64,000 nt of DNA from Avena insularis. Taxonomy: Eukaryota; Streptophyta; Magnoliopsida; Poales; Poaceae. This document shows, piece by piece, positions 1 to 10,956 of this stretch; the first letter of the stretch is position 1; each line of letters begins with the position of its first letter. The stretch lies in the NCBI GenBank assembly GCA_023614405.1, contig CM042685.1, forward strand, positions 83,008,684-83,072,683. The letters are read 5' to 3'. The notes below the pieces were generated by a model. That model saw nothing but the letters and a program-made list of their open reading frames with translations, was not told the DNA's origin and searched no databases. Position numbers and translations under genes: made by a program.

Positions 1-190
1 CATCTCCAAAGCGTCGTAGAGGTTGCTTCACTGGTTTGCATTTTGGATCAATGTTTAAGCTGTGCTCGTCAAGTTACCTAGGTACACCTTTCATGTCGAC
101 AGGTTGCCAGGCAAAGATGTCCCTGTTCTCATGGAGGAACTCGACAAGCGCGCTTTCCTATTTGGGATCCAGCTTCGTCCAATGGCGGTG
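1..190 (-). pseudogene. N-terminus of GYP-A reverse transcriptase
   Basis: In a second minus frame this stretch encodes the conserved start of the Gypsy RT: DMKGVPR, a TAA stop where Glu is expected, then EHSLN and KPVKQPLRRFGD. GYP-B1 and GYP-C carry the same segment (GVPREHAEHKLN; GVPRELAKHSLH). The catalytic part is beyond the window edge. Confidence 0.8.
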
Positions 191-1023
191 TTCCTGGAGG
201 CATCGCCTACCACAAGTTCCACCATCTTAGTCTCGATGGTGGCCTTGAATGCTGGAGCGGAGTCGGAGATCTGTTTCTTCGACGCCGGCATCTCTAAGTC
301 ATCGACCTTGCTCTGGATATCTTTGAATTCTTCGCTGTAGAGGACAGCTTCCGCGTAGGCTGCTTCATTAATCTCGCAGTCCCTTGCTTTGGTAAAGCTT
401 CCGGATATGGTGATGACACCGTTTGGTCCGGGTATCTTGAGTTTGTTGTAGACGAAGCATGGCTTGGCCATGAAGGTGTGGAAGATGTCGCGGCCGAATA
501 TGACGTGGTACACGCTCTTGAAGGCCTCAAAGTTCATGCATTCTTGGCAGTAATTATTAACATTGCCAAAGGCAACCTGAAGTGTGATGCACCCAAGGGA
601 CCGAGCCTCCCGACCAGGAACTACGCCGTGGAAGATGGTGTTGGTCCGCCTTAGGTTTTCCTCCGTCAAGTTCATCTTCTGAAGTGTATTCAGGTACATG
701 ATGTTGATGCTGCTTCCACTATCTACCATACTTTTGGTGAACTCAATGCCGTCAATCAAGGGGTTGATGACCATGGCGTATTGGTTCTCCGTAGGGATAA
801 GGTCTGGGTGATCCTTCCTGTCCCAAGTAATTGGAACCTCCGAACATTGCAGGTACTGGGGAACTGGGGGTAGAGTAGCAATCAGTATCCTCATAGAGGT
901 CTTCTGTTGTCCGACGGTGGGGGTGCCAAGGAAAATGTGGTAGACTGCCGCTTTCTTCTCGAAGGGGTTCTTGCCTTTGCCGTAGCTCTTGGCGGCGTTC
1001 TTGGGGTCAACATCCTCGTCCAT
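91..1023 (-). pseudogene. Aspartic protease region of GYP-A
   Basis: 310-residue open stretch of pol. It contains the catalytic motif VDSGSSINIMYLNTLQKM (Asp-Ser-Gly instead of the usual Asp-Thr-Gly; the GSSIN form is typical of this Gypsy group), then the flap/core segments GREARSLG and HVIFGRDIFHTFMAKP. The protease cleaves Gag-Pol. The C-terminal end of the open frame (below about 190) is out of the pol frame, so a frameshift separates it from the RT start. The enzyme domain itself looks complete. Confidence 0.82.
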
Positions 1024-4000
1024 GTCACTTGAATCCTTGGACTCCTCCTCCTTCTTCTTCCCCTTGCCCTTGCCTCGCGGTCTACTCTTCCGACTTTGCT
1101 TGTATCCAGACTCCGGGTCCTCCTTGAGGTCGTTGACAAACTTGCAGTGTCAATTGGTATGGGTGGCTTTGCCGTTGACATCGTTGTGTACGAGGCACGG
1201 CATATCGCGGTACTCTTCGTAGGTTTGTGGAACGCAGAGCGCTACCGAGGTAGTTTCACTTCCTCGCTACTGCCCACGACCAGTTCCCCGTCCTCGGCCA
1301 CGTTGTCTGCCATCACCTCGTCCTGCGAAGGTCATAAAGACCATGTCAGGAGTTTGCTTTTCTTCTGGAGCGGTTTTCTGCTTTGTGTTGCTGTTCCTCC
1401 GAGCTTGAGTTGGAACGGCCGTTGCCGGCAGAGAGCCGCGAGCATCGTCGTCGGCAGCTGCGAACTCACTAGCCAACTGAATCATCTAGTTCAAGTCAAG
1501 CTGGTGATTGTCCTGCAAGCGCTTCAGCTTATGTCAGAGCAACGTGCCCCTTTCCAACCCATCAATGAAGGCGGCCATAGCGGTCTGAGTGTGCACTCCT
1601 GCGCAGGAATTTTTCATATCCAGCCAGCGGGAGAGGTAGGCGCGAGATGTCTCGTCTTTCTCTTGCACGCACCGCTGTAGATCGCCAACAGTGCAGGGAC
1701 GTTTGTACGTACCCTCGAAGTTCTTGGTGAATGCCTCTTGCATGTCCAACCAATTGCAGATGGATTTCTCCGGCAAGTCATCAATCCATTGACGGGCTGT
1801 GCCCGCCAACATCAATGGGAGGTACTTGACGGCAACGTTGGGGTTACCCCCGGCAATCTCTACCGCATTGCCATAATACTGCAACCATGTAGCTGGCTTA
1901 GCAGTGCCATCATAGGGCTTGATGGTCTTGTCAATCCGAAAACCTTTGGGGTAAGTTGCGGACCGTATCGCAGGTCCAAAGCAACATGGTCCCAGGTATG
2001 GTCCTTCCCGGGCCTCGTGGATCTTACCAATCCGCGAACGTGCATCGTATGGCTCCGGGTTTCTTTTCTTTTGTCAACAGGGGATGGGCTGCGTGAATTA
2101 CGCGGGCCTCCTCCGTCATGGTGACTGCTAGGTGGAAACATAGGCGGAGGTGGTGGTGGATTAGACTTCTTGCTGTTACCCTCCTGCGATGCCTCACGCC
2201 TGTCACGATTGCTTGCCGGACGCGGAGGGTCATGGCGTGACCTGCTCTTGTGTCCCTGGTTGCGCTCTCCATCATGACGGGTCTGCTCCGTGTTGTCGCG
2301 GATGATGATGCCGCCCTGCTTTGGCGGGGGCATATCCGTATGATGGTGAGCCTTGGGGTCTTCGCGATGTCGGGGGGAGCCGGGCGGTGGAGATGGGCGA
2401 CAAGGTTGGGCCTTTTCTCCGTGGTCGAAGGATATGGGGATAACATCCTTCCTGTTGCGTGCATCCCTCCGTCTTCGTTCTAATGAACCCATCTGAGACC
2501 CGACATCAAGAGGAGATCTATCCCTTGGCGGCTTATGCTGGCTAGACTGGCAAAATGCTGGGTCAGACTCAAGCCTCTGAGAGGTGGCCTTTTCCTGTTG
2601 CTTTAACGCCTTGGCCACTATGTCATAGACCTGGTCCACCGCCTCGGGCGATCTATCCTACTCCAGAAGGGTCTTGGCGATGGCGAGGTTAAGGAGAGGA
2701 GTGGGCATCACCTACCTGCCTTCACTGTCAATGTATGGCTTGGCTTGTGATGGCTTCGGGGGAGCCCATCCTAGGTTTCGCCGTACACCAGGATCATTGA
2801 TGACGCGAGCTGGAGCTTTCTTAGCCTTCTGCTGCTAGAGCAGAGTCTTGTACTCGGCCTCCATTGATCTAGCTTTCTCTATGGATTTCTGCGCGTTGGC
2901 CAGATCTCGATCTAGCTTAGCGCCTTGCTCCGCGATGGCCTGCGCTTCCTCTAGCAGCTACTGGCGCTTCTCGTCAAGCTGAGTCACGTTCCGGATATGA
3001 GCTACAGTCAGTGGCTCGACGAGGAGATTGCCGTACATTACTATATCAGCTGGAGTAACTTGGGAAGCAACAGACGTAGATGCCGAAGGAGGCAAGTTTG
3101 CGGTGTTGTTGTTGCTCGGGCCGGTGCCGAGTTCCTGCGCTGTTGCACTGGATTAGGCGGAGGGGGCATGACCTTTGCGCGATCAATGTTGGTAGCAACA
3201 GGTGGTCCCTTCCCTTTGTATAGAGCTGCAGGCGGAGCTCGTCCGGGTTGATCTTCATCCATCGCCGTCCCAATGGTGACGAAAACCTCTCGAGACGTGA
3301 CGGTGTTGTTGGCTTGCTCATCGCGCGTGTACTCCTCCTCCATCTCCTGCATGGCAGAGTCTAGTGCCTCTAAACTGAAATCTGTCTCCTCCGAATCTGC
3401 ACTGAAGTCGGCGTATAGTGCGTCAATCACAGATTCGGAGGGTGCCAGGACTTCCTCGATGACGGGGGGTGGAGGTACAACAGCGGCGACGATTACTGGA
3501 GGTGGTGGCGCGACTGCGGCGATGGCGGCCGGAGGAGGTGGTGGCTCCGTCAATGAGCGTAAGCGCTGTCTGAGCTGCCGCTTCGGCCTCCGCATAGTTG
3601 TTGACGGTGTTCACCATGCCTTCGAAGGTAAGGCGTCCCGAAGCCTGCTTCCGCCTCAGAGAATGCCGGAGAAGCGTGCCGTGGTCTAGTCATTCCACAA
3701 AGTGATACATGGCATCATCATTGGGGTACTGGGCCAGATCGGCTCGTATACGGAGCCACCTGGCAAGGTAATCGCGGGGGTTTTCGCCCTCTCTCTGAAT
3801 GCAACGCGTCAGATCAAAGATGGTAACCACGCCGACGAACTTGGATCTCTGCTGTCCGCCGCAGCCGGACTTGCAGTGATCTTCCACCGTTATATCCTGC
3901 ATAGGGGCGGTTTGGGTGGGCCTTGAATTTTTCCGATCTTTGCCGGCAAACTCCAAAGAGAGATCCGACATCGATCCTTCTACAAACGTATCATGCCCGT

Positions 4001-4307
4001 AGGTGGTCCGTGCGGGTCTTGATGCTCCTCCGACTCCCAGGGAACTAGTGCCCGAGTCGGTTTTGCCAATGAATAGGTGGATGTCTCCGATAGGAACGAT
4101 CGAACACCGCATAGGGTTCGTATTTTCCGGGATCCAGAACTCGTCAGGAGGGACGATCGGAACATTGCCGGAGAAGAGAACGCGACCGATGGCTACGGTT
4201 TCGCCAATTCCCGTGAAGATCTTGGTCCTTGCCCGCTGAAGAGCCTGAAGCGCCTCTTGCCCCACGGTGGGCGCCAACTGTCGTGGTATTGCCGATGAGT
4301 ACGCCAT
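1024..4307 (-). pseudogene. gag: gag polyprotein of GYP-A, decayed
   Basis: Gag forms the virus-like particle and binds RNA. The frame begins at the ATG at 4305-4307, inside the LTR, and runs through the PBS (MAYSSAIPRQLAPTVG). Coding pieces follow in several frames: an N-terminal part (3690-4307), a proline/alanine-rich part (3041-3595), a basic and proline-rich part (1860-2639) and a conserved retrotransposon gag core (1534-1884; ARQWIDDLPEKSI, FEGTY, YLSRWLDMKNSC). A zinc-binding C-x2-H-x8-H-x4-C lies at 1144-1197 and itself contains a TGA stop. Several in-frame stops between 2640 and 3000 are TAG. The lysine-rich stretch near 1030-1110 links gag to the protease. Confidence 0.82.
4259..4276 (-). 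other. Primer-binding site, tRNA-Lys type
   Basis: Minus strand reads TGGCGCCCACCGTGGGGC, an 18-base perfect complement of the 3' end of plant tRNA-Lys (…GCCCCACGGTGGGCG plus CCA), recalled from knowledge of that tRNA. It primes minus-strand DNA synthesis. It lies inside the open gag frame and is translated as LAPTVG. Confidence 0.9.
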
Positions 4308-4816
4308 GGAGGGGTCCTCACCGTGCGTGTTTAGAGACATGGGGGAAGGCAAACGGTTGACGGGTACGAGGTAACACAGCTTACCCAGGTTCAGATCCAA
4401 CGACGGTGGCGGAATCCTACTCCTGGTATAAATCACTATAATGGCAATACGCTGAGTTACAGAGATAGGTTCGCTGTGCGAGGTGTGAGTTAATTGGTAT
4501 GAGAGTATGCCCTAAAGGCTCCCATAGGCCCGACTTATATAGTCTCCAGGTCCTAGGGTTACAGGGAAAAGTCCTAGCCGGACAGGTTACAGAGTCCTAC
4601 ACCGTCTATTACTAGTCTAGCGTGTCTTATACTCCAAGGCTCCGGGTATGCTGGTGACTCCACCGTAGCCTTCCTTTATCCGGCATGGGCCTCCCTTCTA
4701 GATCCATCTAACTGGGCCGCCTAGCAGGACATCGGCCATGCTACCAACTGTGGGCCACCCGGGTTATCCGGATAGGAGACATGCTATGAGGATACCCATA
4801 TAGCATATCCCCAACA
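4279..4816 (-). repeat. 5' LTR of GYP-A
   Basis: 538 bp with TG...CA ends. In element orientation it begins TGTTGGGGATATGC and ends just before the PBS with a 2-base GT spacer. It carries a CTATATAAG box and the first good gag ATG (4305-4307). Its first bases resemble those of the GYP-B LTRs (TGATGGGGATATG), suggesting related families. The partner 3' LTR is outside the window. Confidence 0.88.
4534..4542 (-). promoter_or_regulatory. TATA box of GYP-A LTR
   Basis: CTATATAAG on the minus strand. The same 8-9 base core occurs in the LTRs of GYP-B1, GYP-B2 and GYP-C at similar distances from the LTR end, which supports it as the LTR promoter. Confidence 0.7.
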
Positions 4817-4817
4817 C

Positions 4818-6106
4818 ACTCCGTTCGTGCTCCTGTCGGTGGATGCAATGGAGCTTCACGGCATGCTAGGTGCCGCCATGCAGGTATGTCCAGTACCCGA
4901 GGATCGGACCACTGAATTTCAGCGGTCGGATCCTTATTGGTTTTGAAGTCCAGTCCCCGAGTGTCTAGTCGCTAAATTTCAGCGGCTAGGCACTTAGAAT
5001 TTTTTCGCTGCCCAGTCCCCGAGTGGCTAGTCGCTGAAGTTCACTGGCTAGGCACTTAGGAATTTTTCACTGCCTAGTCCCCGAGTTGCTAGTCACTGAA
5101 GTTCAGCGGCTAGGAACGTAGGAATTTCGTTGCTGATGCTTCCATGGTTGCGCAGGGCCTGCAGCGTGAGTAGGCGGAGCGACTTGCCGCCAGGGAGCGT
5201 GTGGAGAGGGAGCTCCTCGTTGTCCGAGGAACGAATGAGCATCTTCAGGCGACTGCGGGTGAGTGGATGCCGTGCTTGTTGCTGGTCATAAAGCTTGCTT
5301 TCCTCGTATTAATGGTTTTTTTGATGTAGAGGGTCACACGGCCGTGGTGGAGAAGGCTCGTCAAGGCATGGTCCCGGCGAGTGAACTAACGGCTACGCAG
5401 TCATCCTTGAGCGCCGTGGAGAAGCGAATCGCCGACATGGAGCGGGAGCTCAAGGAGGCAAAGGCGGAAGCGACCTCGGCGGATGGGAGGGCCATGGCAG
5501 CCATTGCTTCTGCTGCTGAGGAACGGAAGATGTCAGATGCGCTCGTCGCCGTGCTGCAGGAAGATCTCTCCGGTCTTCAGGATTTCATCACGGGGCACTG
5601 TTGCCCGTTGATTGGTGAGTTTTTCTTTGGCTAGTCCCTGAGCGTGCGGCTCGCTTTGTTTTGCTGGAGCCTTCCTTATTGTCTTCTTGTATGTTGCAGG
5701 CAGGATTACTGATGATGCTGATGAGGCGCAGTCGTATGACGCGCGACAGTGCGTCACCACGCTGGTTGACTCTGCCGCTCTGTCAGCGACCTGCATTCGG
5801 GCGTACCTTCAGGAGATCTCGCCCACGGACGTGATCCCTAGCGACGTCGTCGAGGTCTGGAGCTACCTGGAGAAGGCCCCGGCCGTGGTTGACTTCATGT
5901 CGCGGTCGGCCTTTCATCGAGGTGCAGCGACTGCGCTGAGCCTTGGGCTCGCGCATTTCCCCGACGAATTTGACCTTGACGACGTCACGAGCGGGTACCC
6001 TTTGTCGACGGGCGCGGTCGAGATCGCTGAAGTGCTGAAGCTGACCGAGCGGGCTGCGGTGTACGCCGACCAGGTGTGGGCGATGGGTGACCTTATTCCA
6101 TACTAG
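4818..6106 (+). pseudogene. Spliced antisense gene of GYP-B1 (coiled-coil protein), 5' part missing
   Basis: Runs opposite to gag-pol between integrase and the 3' LTR. I read four exons with consistent phase: 4818-4883 (ends ATGCAG before GTATGT), 5156-5258, 5330-5614 and 5700-6106. Introns 4884-5155, 5259-5329 and 5615-5699 all have GT...AG ends. Exons 2-3 encode an alanine/glutamate-rich coiled coil (EKRIADMERELKEAKAEA). Exon 4 encodes a C-terminal domain with an aromatic, acidic segment. One TAG interrupts exon 2, and the TAG at 6104-6106 may also be premature because coding-like sequence continues to a TGA near 6174. GYP-A cut off the 5' exons. Antisense ORFs with the Transposase_28 domain (Pfam PF04195) are known in grass Gypsy elements. 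Function unknown. Confidence 0.72.
4891..5134. repeat. Four tandem 60-62 bp units inside an antisense-gene intron
   Basis: Units start at 4891, 4951, 5013 and 5074. Each opens with CAGTCCCCGAG or a variant, then CTAGTCGCTGAA.TTCAGCGGCTAGGCACTTAG. They fill most of intron 4884-5155. The lead motif AGTCCCCGAG recurs in the spacer at 6408, 6584 and 6759. Confidence 0.85.
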
Positions 6107-7109
6107 GAGACGGTCGTCGCCCCGTACGACCCTGAGCCAGCGCACCGCGACTTCAAGGTGGAGCAGCCGTTCTGAGTGGCCATGGAGGGTGAACTCACGA
6201 CATACCCTTCGAACCCGTGGGTTCCCTTTATCCGCCATCGCAGGAGTGGTGGTGCCTCGTCATCGAAGCCTGTGGAGTAGAATAGTTTGCCGACTGGCGT
6301 TAGTTAGAATAGATATGTAACTGCCCTTGTAAGCGAACAAATATTGCTGCTTGAAGGAATGCAAGGATGATTTTGTCAATGTTTTTGATATGATTGTTGG
6401 TTGTGCGAGTCCCCGAGCGCGTCCGCCCTTTTATGGGATTTACCTCATTTTTATGTATGTTGTATAAACTGTTAGTAAGTTTAAGGTCGACTCGCCGTGG
6501 CTTGGAAAGCCAGTCGCGTGGCGACTCCAAGGGGTGCTCTGTACTTAGCCGTTTTCCCGGGCGCGAACATAGTCGGGTGGCCGAGTCCCCGAGCATGGCA
6601 CTTGGCGGTTCTAGTCGCATGCCCGAGGTAGGTGAGGACGGGGCGCGTTGTTTTTCGCGCATCGCTCCACCTGATCCGTAGGACCAGTCGCGCGGCAAGT
6701 CCGGGGCACGCTCTGATACTTGTCATTTTCCCTAGTCGCTCGAGTTTGGACTGGTGTTAGTCCCCGAGCATGGTACTTAGCCGTTCGAGTCGCTGCACCG
6801 AGGATGTGTAGGACTGGGTCGCTGTGGGAAGCGAATGCAGTTATCTTGGCTCGGAAAGCCAGTCGGGCGAGGTGACTCCGATGGGGCTCTGGGTTGGCTT
6901 TTTTCGTGGACAATGCGAGGCCCGAAATTTTTGGTGCCCTCGTACCGCACTACTTGGCCGTGACGGTCGCGTAACCAAGGGTTGACTTCCGCGAGTAGCA
7001 TAGCGGTGTTATTACGAGTGCTAGTGGCACAAAGTACGGAGAGTGGACACAATTTGTGCGAATCGATCTTCTTTATTTCATAGCGGGTAGGAAGTACATG
7101 TCTGGAGTT
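6107..7109. other. GYP-B1 spacer between antisense gene and integrase
   Basis: About 1 kb without convincing coding. It holds the 3' end of the antisense gene, then diverged imperfect repeats containing AGTCCCCGAG (6408, 6584, 6759), each followed by GC(G/A)-rich text and CTTAGCCGTT-like or CACTTGGCGGTT-like words. Open frames here on both strands look like chance products of this GC-rich repeat. Confidence 0.65.
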
Positions 7110-8300
7110 CTAGGAGTAGAACTTTCGTTGGAGGTTTACATTCCGTAGCCGCTTGACGTCGAGTTTTCCGTCGCCTTTGACGTTGGTGAGGTAGTAGGCG
7201 TCGTTGCCGAGGACTCGCCCGATGGCGAATGGTCCCTCCCAAGGGGGAGAGAGCTTCTTGTCCTGGATCGGACGCAGTACCAGGTCGCCTTCCTGGAAGG
7301 TGTGAGTCCGTACTCGCTGGCTGTGGTAGCGGCGAAGTCCTTGCTGGTAGATGGCGATGAGGGAGCGAGCTAGGTCGCGTGCTTCGTCGAGCTGGTCGAC
7401 TCCGTCCTGGCGTGCGAGCTCGTTGTCGGCTTCCGCATAGTTGACCACCTGAGGCGAGTCATGCTCGAGGTCGGTTGGCTTGACGGCCTCGGCAACATAC
7501 ACCATGAAGAAGGGGGTGAATCCTGTCGACCTGTTGATGGAGGTGTGAATGCCCTAGATGACAGAAGGGAGCTCTTCGACCCAGCACCCCGGAGTTTGCT
7601 CGAGTGGAACTTGTAGTCGCGGCTTCAGGCCATAGAGGATGCTCTGGTTGGAGCGTTCCGCCTGGCCGTTGGACTCCAGGTGGGCGACTGAGGCGAGGTC
7701 GAGTCGTATGTGGTGCTCCTCACAGAATTCGGCCATGGCTCCTTTGGCGAAGTGGGTGCTACTGTCCGTGATGATGCTGTGCGGGAACCCGTAGTGATGA
7801 TTGAGCTCGCGTAGGAACTTGGTGGCGGTCTTCCCGTCGCACTTGCGGACTGGCTTGGCCTCTACCCACTTTGTGAATTTGTCGAATGCGATTAGGAGGT
7901 GGGTGAAGCCAGAGGGGGCCTTCTTGAAGGGGCCTACCATGTCCATGCCCCACACAACGAATGGCCAGGTGCTGGGGATGGTCTTGAGTGCTGAACTCGG
8001 GACGTGGGTCTGGTTGGCGTACTTCTGGCATCCGACGCAGCGTTGGACTATGTCGACCATGTCGGCGTGCATGGTGAGCCAGTAAAAGCCGTTTTGCATG
8101 GTCTTGGCAACCAGGGAGCGAGCGCCGGTATGGTGGCCGCAGTCGCCAGCATGGATGTCCTAGAAGATCTTGCGACCTTCTGTGGGAACACGCAGTCGCC
8201 AGCGTTGGAACACGCCGGTCACATTGCGCTTGTGGAGCTCGCCGTTGATGATGACGAAGGATTTGCAGCCGCGTACTATCATCCGGGCCTCCGTCTCGTC
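7110..8300 (-). pseudogene. Integrase of GYP-B1, with stops
   Basis: N-terminal HHCC zinc-binding part (DIHAGDCGHH just after a TAG near 8160; CVGCQKYA). Catalytic core: WGMDMVGPFKKAP, IITDSSTHFAKGAM and HLESNGQAERSN carry the D-D-E triad (7554-8099). A TAG at about 7555 separates it from the C-terminal domain (7110-7505), which has the GPY/F-like motif SPPWEGPFAIGRV and ends RNVNLQRKFYS. Integrates element cDNA into host DNA. No chromodomain follows, consistent with a non-chromoviral lineage. Confidence 0.88.
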
Positions 8301-8345
8301 AGCGGGTAGGGTCCCTCCCTCCAGGTAGGCGACGTATGGCGCGGT

Positions 8346-10224
8346 CTAGTCGCTTGGCTCAGCTAGCATGGCGATCAGAGCTGCTTCTGGTTGCAGCAGA
8401 ATTTCGATGTCGATCTCCCGCGGGGGAGAGATGGAAGGCTTGGTGATGGTGTCGAGGAATACGCCAGCAGGTGGCGCGAGGTGAGCCGACCCAATGCGGG
8501 AGAGGGCGTTCGCTTCCTCGTTCTTGCGTCGATCGATCCACTCGACGGAGTAGCTGGCAAAGTGGCCTCCCAGCTGGTCCACTGCTTGGCGGTATTCCGC
8601 CATGGTGGGGGAGACTACGTCGCAAGTGCCGGCGACGAGGTCAGAGTCGCCATAGCAGCATAGGGGATTGATGTTCATTTTGTTGGCTGCTCGCATGCCG
8701 TGGAGGAGCGCCTCGTACTCAGCCATGTTGTTGGTGCAGGGGGTGAAGTCGAGGTATAGGATGTAGCGTAGCTTGTCGCCCTTTGGAGATGTGAGGACGA
8801 TCCCTGCCCCTGCACCATCTGCATTCTTGGAGCCGTCGAAGTGTAGGGACCAGTAGTGGAGGTACGGCAGTTTCTCTGGCTACTGCACCTCCTCCCAGTC
8901 AGCGAGAAAGTCTTCTAGATCCTGCGACTTGATCGCCTTGCGCGGCTCGTACCTAATGTTGTGGACTCCGATCTTGACGGCCCACTTGGCGACTTGCCCG
9001 GTCGCCTCATGGTTGCGGATGATGTCCTGCAACGGTGCTGAGGAGACGGTCGCGATTGGGTGCTCCTGGAAGTAGTGCGGTAGTCGCCGCTGGGCTCTGA
9101 AGACCGCATATACCAATTTCTGGTACTGCGGGTAGCGCTGGCGCGACTCGGTGAGGACTTCGCTGATGTAGTATACAGGTCGCTGCGCCGGGCGCTCCTT
9201 GCCCTCTTCTGGTCGTTCGACGACCATAACGGCGCTGACGACTCGCTCGGAGGCCGTGATGTTGACGAGCATGGGCTCCTTGTCGACGGGGGCGACGAGT
9301 AGTGGTGCCGCGAGTAGCACCTCCTTGAGAGCATGGAGCGCGTCGTCTACCTCCTTGTTCTACTGGAACGTGGGGTTCTTGCGCATTAGGCGATAGAGGG
9401 GCATCGCCTTCTCGCCTAGCCGAGGGATGAAGTGCCTGAGAGCCGCGACTCGCCCGGCCAACTTCTGGACATCGCGCAGGCACTCAGGTTTGCCGAGCCA
9501 GGCGATCGTATTGATCTTTGGTGGGGTTTTCCTCGATCCAGCGCTTGGAGACGACGTACCCCACCAACTGTCCAGTAGGTACACGGAAGGTGCACTTTCA
9601 TGGGTTTAGCTTTATCTTGTACCTCCGCAGGTTTGCGAAGGTTTCCGCCAGGTTGGCGAGTAGATCACCCTGGCGAGTGGACTTCACCACCACATCGTCG
9701 ATGTAGACATGGATGTTGCAGCCAATTTGGCTCGCAAGGCACTCCTACATGCACCTCTGGTAGGTCGCCCCGGTGTTCTTGAGACCAAAGGTCATGGCGG
9801 TGTAGCAGAAGGCTCCGAATGGCGTGATGAATGCCGTCTTCTCCTCGTCCTCGACTTCCATTTTGATCTAGTTGTAACCCGAGTTGGCGTCGAGGAAACA
9901 CAGCGACTCCGAGCCTGTGGTCGATTCGATGATTTGATTGATCCGCGGGAGGACGAACTGCTCCTTTGGGCAGGCGCTGCTTAGTTTTGTGTAGTCGATA
10001 CACATTCTCCAGGTCCCGTTTTTCTTCTCGACCAGGACTGGGTTTGCCAGCCACTTGGAGTATTTCATTGGCCGAATGATGCCTGCAGCAAGTAGATGCT
10101 GCACCTCCTCGGCAATTGCTCGGCGGCGCTCTTCATTGAAGGGCCGTAGCGACTGCTTGACGGGTCGCTCTTTGGTGTCGGCGTTGAGTTTGTGCTCAGC
10201 GTGTTCCCTCGGGACACCAGACAT
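8346..10224 (-). pseudogene. Reverse transcriptase and RNase H of GYP-B1, with stops
   Basis: RT fingers/palm: GVPREHAEHKLN, LVEKKNGTWRMCIDYTKLS, FLDANSGYN (9868-10224). The catalytic YIDD box is at 9694-9705. The thumb and connection follow (LAGRVAALRHFIPRLGEKAMP, 9360-9584), then a second, RNase H-like connection segment (8880-9320) and RNase H (FDGSKNADGAGAGIVL near 8830, MAEYEALLHG and CYGDSDLV at 8620-8726, with the DxD acidic residues). Most interruptions are single TAG codons inside otherwise continuous homology (after GYN, RCM, FQ, VQ and SD), plus one TGA near 9595. It copies element RNA to DNA and degrades the RNA template when intact. Confidence 0.87.
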
Positions 10225-10287
10225 GTCAGATGACTTCCATGCGAAGATGTCGCAATTCTCACGTAGGAACTCGATGAGCGCGCCTTC

Positions 10288-10932
10288 CTATGCTGGGCTC
10301 ATGCCCGTCCCGATCGTCACCGTCTGGCTAGATTCGCCTAGGACCAGCTCGACGGTGCGAGTGTGCGCTGTTGCCTCGAAGGCGGTGGAGCCGCAACCCT
10401 CTGAGTTGGGCTTCTTGAGTATTGTGGGGTCGTCATTGTTGACCCGACTTGCGTACTTGGTGAGATCTTCTGCGTGGTTGGCTTCTGCCGCTATGACGGC
10501 GTTGGCGAGCTGGGCACCTTTCGCCTCGCACTCGGCGGCCATGTCGGGGTCGCCATGGACGGTGATGATGCCGCATGGCCCTGAGAGCTTCATCGCGTTG
10601 TACGCGTAGTGGGGCGCCGCCATGAATTTGGTGAACCTCTGCCGCCCCAAGAAGCAGTGGTAGGGGCTGTTGAAGGGCACCAGCTCGAAGACAATCCACT
10701 CGGTGCGGAAGTTCGCTGGAGTGCTGAAGGTGACTAGTAGTGTCACCTTGCCGATCGGGTATGCCTTCCGACCGGGGATGATGTCGTGGAAGGTGGTGTA
10801 GGTCGTCTCAATCATCGACTGCGGGAGCCATAGTAGCCTGAACGTGTCCAGGTAGAGAATGTTGATGGAGCTTCCGCCGTCCATCAGAGTATTGGGGAGC
10901 CAATAGTCTTCCACCTTGGGCTTGACCACCAA
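10288..10932 (-). CDS. Aspartic protease domain of GYP-B1
   Basis: 215 open residues. The active-site motif is LMDGGSSINILYLDTFRLL: catalytic Asp with Gly-Gly in place of Thr-Gly, as usual for this Gypsy group. It is followed by TTFHDIIPGRKAYPIGKV and CFLGRQRFTKFMA, and ends with VELVLGESSQTVTIGTGM, the linker to RT. A TAG stop then precedes the RT start, and a TGA lies just upstream (near 10957), so it is a domain of a broken gag-pol and not a separate gene. Confidence 0.82.
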   Translation of the reverse strand: MVVKPKVEDYWLPNTLMDGGSSINILYLDTFRLLWLPQSMIETTYTTFHDIIPGRKAYPIGKVTLLVTFSTPANFRTEWIVFELVPFNSPYHCFLGRQRFTKFMAAPHYAYNAMKLSGPCGIITVHGDPDMAAECEAKGAQLANAVIAAEANHAEDLTKYASRVNNDDPTILKKPNSEGCGSTAFEATAHTRTVELVLGESSQTVTIGTGMSPA

Positions 10933-10956
10933 GGCGACTCGACCCGGATATTCGAT

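Larger units (their letters stand above)
1..4816 (-). mobile_element. GYP-A: Ty3/Gypsy LTR retrotransposon, 5' half
   Basis: Minus-strand Gypsy element running off the left edge. From right to left it shows a 5' LTR (4279-4816), a tRNA-Lys PBS (4259-4276), a broken gag frame, an aspartic protease and the first residues of reverse transcriptase. The order LTR-PBS-gag-PR-RT and the GSSIN protease motif place it in the non-chromoviral Gypsy group common in grasses (Tat-like, by inference). Immediately right of its LTR the sequence is the interrupted antisense gene of GYP-B1, so GYP-A landed inside GYP-B1. Only one flank is visible (CACTC, 4817-4821), so the target-site duplication cannot be confirmed. 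Many stops and frameshifts indicate a dead copy. Confidence 0.9.

Noticed and set aside
1096..1680. 194-residue plus-strand ORF over GYP-A gag
   Set aside because: It is antisense to the conserved gag core and zinc motif and shows no motif of its own; it is a shadow of the gag frame.
4891..5134. CRISPR-like array
   Set aside because: The units are contiguous 60-62 bp repeats without unique spacers, in a plant retrotransposon intron.
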